Assembly (NCBI RefSeq): GCF_000800255.1
Contig: NZ_CP009747.1
Coordinates: 1,922,001 to 1,986,000 of the forward strand
Source: Pseudomonas parafulva
GTDB taxonomy: Bacteria > Pseudomonadota > Gammaproteobacteria > Pseudomonadales > Pseudomonadaceae
Direction of reading: 5' to 3'
DNA length: 64,000 nucleotides
This document shows positions 62,501 to 64,000 of the stretch, in pieces. Under the pieces are notes generated by a model. The model was not told the origin of the DNA. It did no database searches and was given only the letters and a program-made list of their open reading frames with translations. Numbering within the stretch: position 1 is the first letter of the stretch; each line of letters starts with the position of its first letter. The position numbers and the translations under genes were made by a program.

Positions 62501-64000
62501 CCGCTTGGCCAATCCACAGACACGGCTGCGCGTCTTCGCAGATGGCCTGCTGGCGGGAGGCGGGCCAGGCCGGGTCGACCACCAGGAAGGTCGCGCCGCA
62601 CTGCCACGCGGCCAGCATGTGCAGCACCAGCGCGCGGCTGCGGGGCAGGCACAGGGCGATGCGCTGGCCTGGCAGAGGCGCGCCCTGCCCTTGCAGGTGG
62701 GCGGCGAGCACGGCGACCTGGCGACCCAGGGTGGCATAGTCCAGGCAGCCGTGCAGGTCTTCGAGGGCCACGGCCGCAGGGCGCTGCACGGTCTGCTCGA
62801 CGAAGGCCTGCCAGGCATTGTCGAACACCGGCGCGCAGGTCTCGCCCTGCAATTGCGCCTGCTCGTGGGGCGCCAGCCAGTCCAGGTCGGCGAACGGCAC
62901 ATCCGGGCGCTCCAGCACTGCCTGCACCAAGCCGATGAACTGGTCACGCAAGCGGTCGACAGTGTCCTGCCGATACAGCGCCTTGCTGAAACGCCAGCGG
63001 CAATGGAAATGCCGGTCTTCGTCGTTGATCACCAGGTTCAGCGCATGGGCAGCGCCGCGCTGCTCGGCGAACAGGCGCTCGACATGCACCTCGTAGGGCA
63101 TGGAACGGTCCTTGTTCAGCGTGAACATGTGCTGGAACAGGGCGCGGCCGTGCTCGCGCGGCAGCGCCAATTGCTGCATCAGGCGGGCGAACGGGTAATG
63201 CCGGTGCTGCAAGGTCTCTTTCACCTCGCGCTCTACGCAGCGCGCCCAGTCGATGCTCGATAGCGTCGGTTGCAGGGTGCAGCGCAAGGCCAGCGGATTG
63301 ACCAGGTAGCCTGGCATGCGCAGGTGCTCGCGACGCAGTCGCCATCCGGCAGGCGTGCCCAGCACGAAATCGGTCTGCCCCGACAGCACGCCGAGGTATT
63401 GCTGGAATAGCGAAAGCAACAGCACGTAGGGCGTCACGCCAATGGAACGGGCCAGGGCGCGAATGCGTGCAGTATCGGTCTCGTCGAACCTGGCCGAGGT
63501 ATCGCCGCCTACGTGGGCGGGCGTGTCGCTGGTAACGAAGTCAGTCGGCAGCACCAGCGCCGGGGCGTCCTGCAAGCGCGCCTGCCACCAGGCCAGCTCG
63601 CTCGCCTGCTCGGCCTCGCTGCGCCGATACAGGGCGCTGCCGAAGTCGCGGTAGGCCTGCGCATCGACCGGCGCCAGGGGCTGGCCGGCGAGGTGCGAGA
63701 TCAGCTCGTCGACGATGATCTGGTAGATGGTCGCACCATCGGCGGCGATGTGGTGGATGCCCAACAGCAGGATGTAGTCGCAGCCTTCGGCGTGCCGGTT
63801 ACAGACCAGCGTCAGGCGGCTGACGTCGCCACTGGCCAGATCGAACGGTTCGTCGGCCAAGTCCGTGAGACGTTGGTGCAGGGCCTTCGGGTCGGCCGCC
63901 TGCAACTCGACCTGGCGCAACCCAAGCCACTGGGTCGGCGCGCCGCGCTGCACAGGCACGCCGTCGCGCTCGGCGAACGGGCTGCACAGCAGCGGATGGC
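59535..64000 (-). CDS. NRPS, C-terminal part: C - A(Asp) - T - T - E, runs off the window
   Basis: The frame is open to the window edge, so the start and any earlier modules are missing. Visible: most of a C domain (HHIAADG at about 63755-63735), an A domain with TSGSSGRPKG and pocket D-L-T-K-M-G-H-I-G (aspartate), tandem T domains (GGDS serines near 61232 and 61019) and an epimerisation domain with HHLLIDSVSW near 60494 and typical LEVRL and GWHTSRYPL motifs. It would deliver D-Asp to the DCL domain that opens the next protein. Both T domains have GGDSI, which usually marks carriers preceding E domains. The gene order implies it acts before the other three NRPSs. Confidence 0.92.
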   Translation of the reverse strand, partial: HPLLCSPFAERDGVPVQRGAPTQWLGLRQVELQAADPKALHQRLTDLADEPFDLASGDVSRLTLVCNRHAEGCDYILLLGIHHIAADGATIYQIIVDELISHLAGQPLAPVDAQAYRDFGSALYRRSEAEQASELAWWQARLQDAPALVLPTDFVTSDTPAHVGGDTSARFDETDTARIRALARSIGVTPYVLLLSLFQQYLGVLSGQTDFVLGTPAGWRLRREHLRMPGYLVNPLALRCTLQPTLSSIDWARCVEREVKETLQHRHYPFARLMQQLALPREHGRALFQHMFTLNKDRSMPYEVHVERLFAEQRGAAHALNLVINDEDRHFHCRWRFSKALYRQDTVDRLRDQFIGLVQAVLERPDVPFADLDWLAPHEQAQLQGETCAPVFDNAWQAFVEQTVQRPAAVALEDLHGCLDYATLGRQVAVLAAHLQGQGAPLPGQRIALCLPRSRALVLHMLAAWQCGATFLVVDPAWPASRQQAICEDAQPCLWIGQAARPEWLPAAIAWLEPTSLKDVPTIGLRPQLAPETPAYVVYTSGSSGRPKGVIVSHGNLIHYVSACLARLDLPADASLASLASCATDLGHTALFGALLSGRRLRLLDESLAFDAEGLADTLQDQPVDLLKIVPSHLNALLVASQPQRVLPRLCLMCGGDALGAELIARVRELRPALRIVNHYGPSETTIGVLTHEVDSVGTAPLGRPLANVQVSVRDPAGRLLPIGVAGELCIQGPTVALGYVQASEADQARFTAHGYRTGDRVKINTAGRVEFFGRLDEQVKIRGYRVEPGEVAEQLRALPGVHDAQVLNAPVALTGNRLVAFLISDSDDLQPIQARLQALLPDYMQPAQWHRVERFERLANGKVDRQALLRRVDQVPLAEAQPQADAAPSNALEAQLLEIWRTLLGKPTLGVDDNFFQHGGDSILGLQIIALARQQQITLTPKQLFAEPTVRQLARVARTPRSETEQCLLAIAQEILGKPALQLDDNFFAVGGDSILSLQIIAKAKQAGLTLKPKQIFEYPSVRGWAEVAVRKDTPAASTADAVEPKTTFALTPIQRWFFEQEQQTPGHWDQSILLTVQQPLDTERLTAALARLVERHASLRLVFERDATGWAQRYQPATPDLQVLHLETRPLDDDLLAHWQGGWSLDQAPMIRWVYFTHDQQLLCNAHHLLIDSVSWQVLMEELEQLYLRPEQALPPVSAGFHRWSAALAQHAAEPRVQAQAEYWRRQLTDSVVNAAGDNRYGDSRTLEVRLSAEHTDRLLGEANSAYATQTQDLLVAALGRVIARWLGREQVTLELESHGRSAWDDSPELSRSVGWHTSRYPLAVRASEDPASAIVQAKEALREVPEQGIGYGLLRADPAHGLGAADLLTFNYLGRADQWFAQSQLWQLARPLCPGMRAASTARTHWLDVTALVEQGQLHLEWRYAPQRHSTAQVSELARQMVQTLEALLEHCQGPSAGRATASDFADSGLSDDEFLALLEQLEQ

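Overview
The window reads as chromosomal DNA of a fluorescent Pseudomonas, most likely of the P. putida/entomophila group. The basis is high GC, GC-rich codon use, near-perfect matches to remembered Pseudomonas proteins (MexS/MexT, SfnR/SfnG/SfnB, PvdH, the bacterial FAN1 nuclease) and translation-coupled operons with AGGAG-type ribosome sites. All calls were made by reading; no database search was run.

Layout. 1-6162 (minus): the start of a DinG/Rad3-type helicase that leaves the window, overlapping a FAN1/VRR-NUC nuclease; then a MocR-like regulator without the usual PLP lysine, coupled to an unrecognised 450-residue protein. 6621-8841: the divergent mexS/mexT pair. 8842-10026: an intact IS5-family element inserted exactly at the mexT stop codon. 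10141-13771: an AT-richer island with an RloC/PrrC-like AAA_13 ATPase carrying a zinc-hook motif (candidate anti-phage gene) and a membrane-anchored hypothetical protein. 14013-15313: a decayed IS3-family element. 15628-19239: a complete His-Xaa-Ser system, hxsD-hxsB-hxsC-hxsA, with two radical SAM proteins and an exported peptide with six HxS repeats.

19909-32820 is a sulfur-scavenging region: the sigma-54 activator SfnR, dimethyl-sulfone monooxygenase SfnG, a divergent DszC-like flavin monooxygenase, SfnB, a complete Liv-type ABC transporter, a remnant AMP-binding protein and a DmoA/NtaA-type monooxygenase. Two good -24/-12 promoters lie between sfnG and its divergent neighbour, and a weaker one lies upstream of the DmoA-like gene. 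This suggests one SfnR/sigma-54 regulon for organosulfur uptake and desulfonation.

33002-64000 is a large minus-strand NRPS siderophore locus that continues past the right edge. It holds four NRPS genes, a cyclic-peptide-type ABC exporter, a 2,4-diaminobutyrate aminotransferase (PvdH), an MbtH protein and, divergently, a FhuF-type ferric-siderophore reductase. Adenylation pocket residues read by eye give three aspartate modules and one probable glycine module; three others are unassigned, one plausibly Dab. An aspartate beta-hydroxylase domain ends the third NRPS, and the fourth starts with a condensation-like domain lacking HHxxxDG. That arrangement matches the interface-type beta-hydroxyaspartate machinery. 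Two Asp modules carry tandem carrier domains. The deduced partial chain is ...D-Asp - X(Dab?) - X - X - Asp - Gly - (beta-OH-)Asp, released by a terminal thioesterase. This does not look like an ordinary pyoverdine side chain; a corrugatin-like or new beta-hydroxyaspartate siderophore is more likely.
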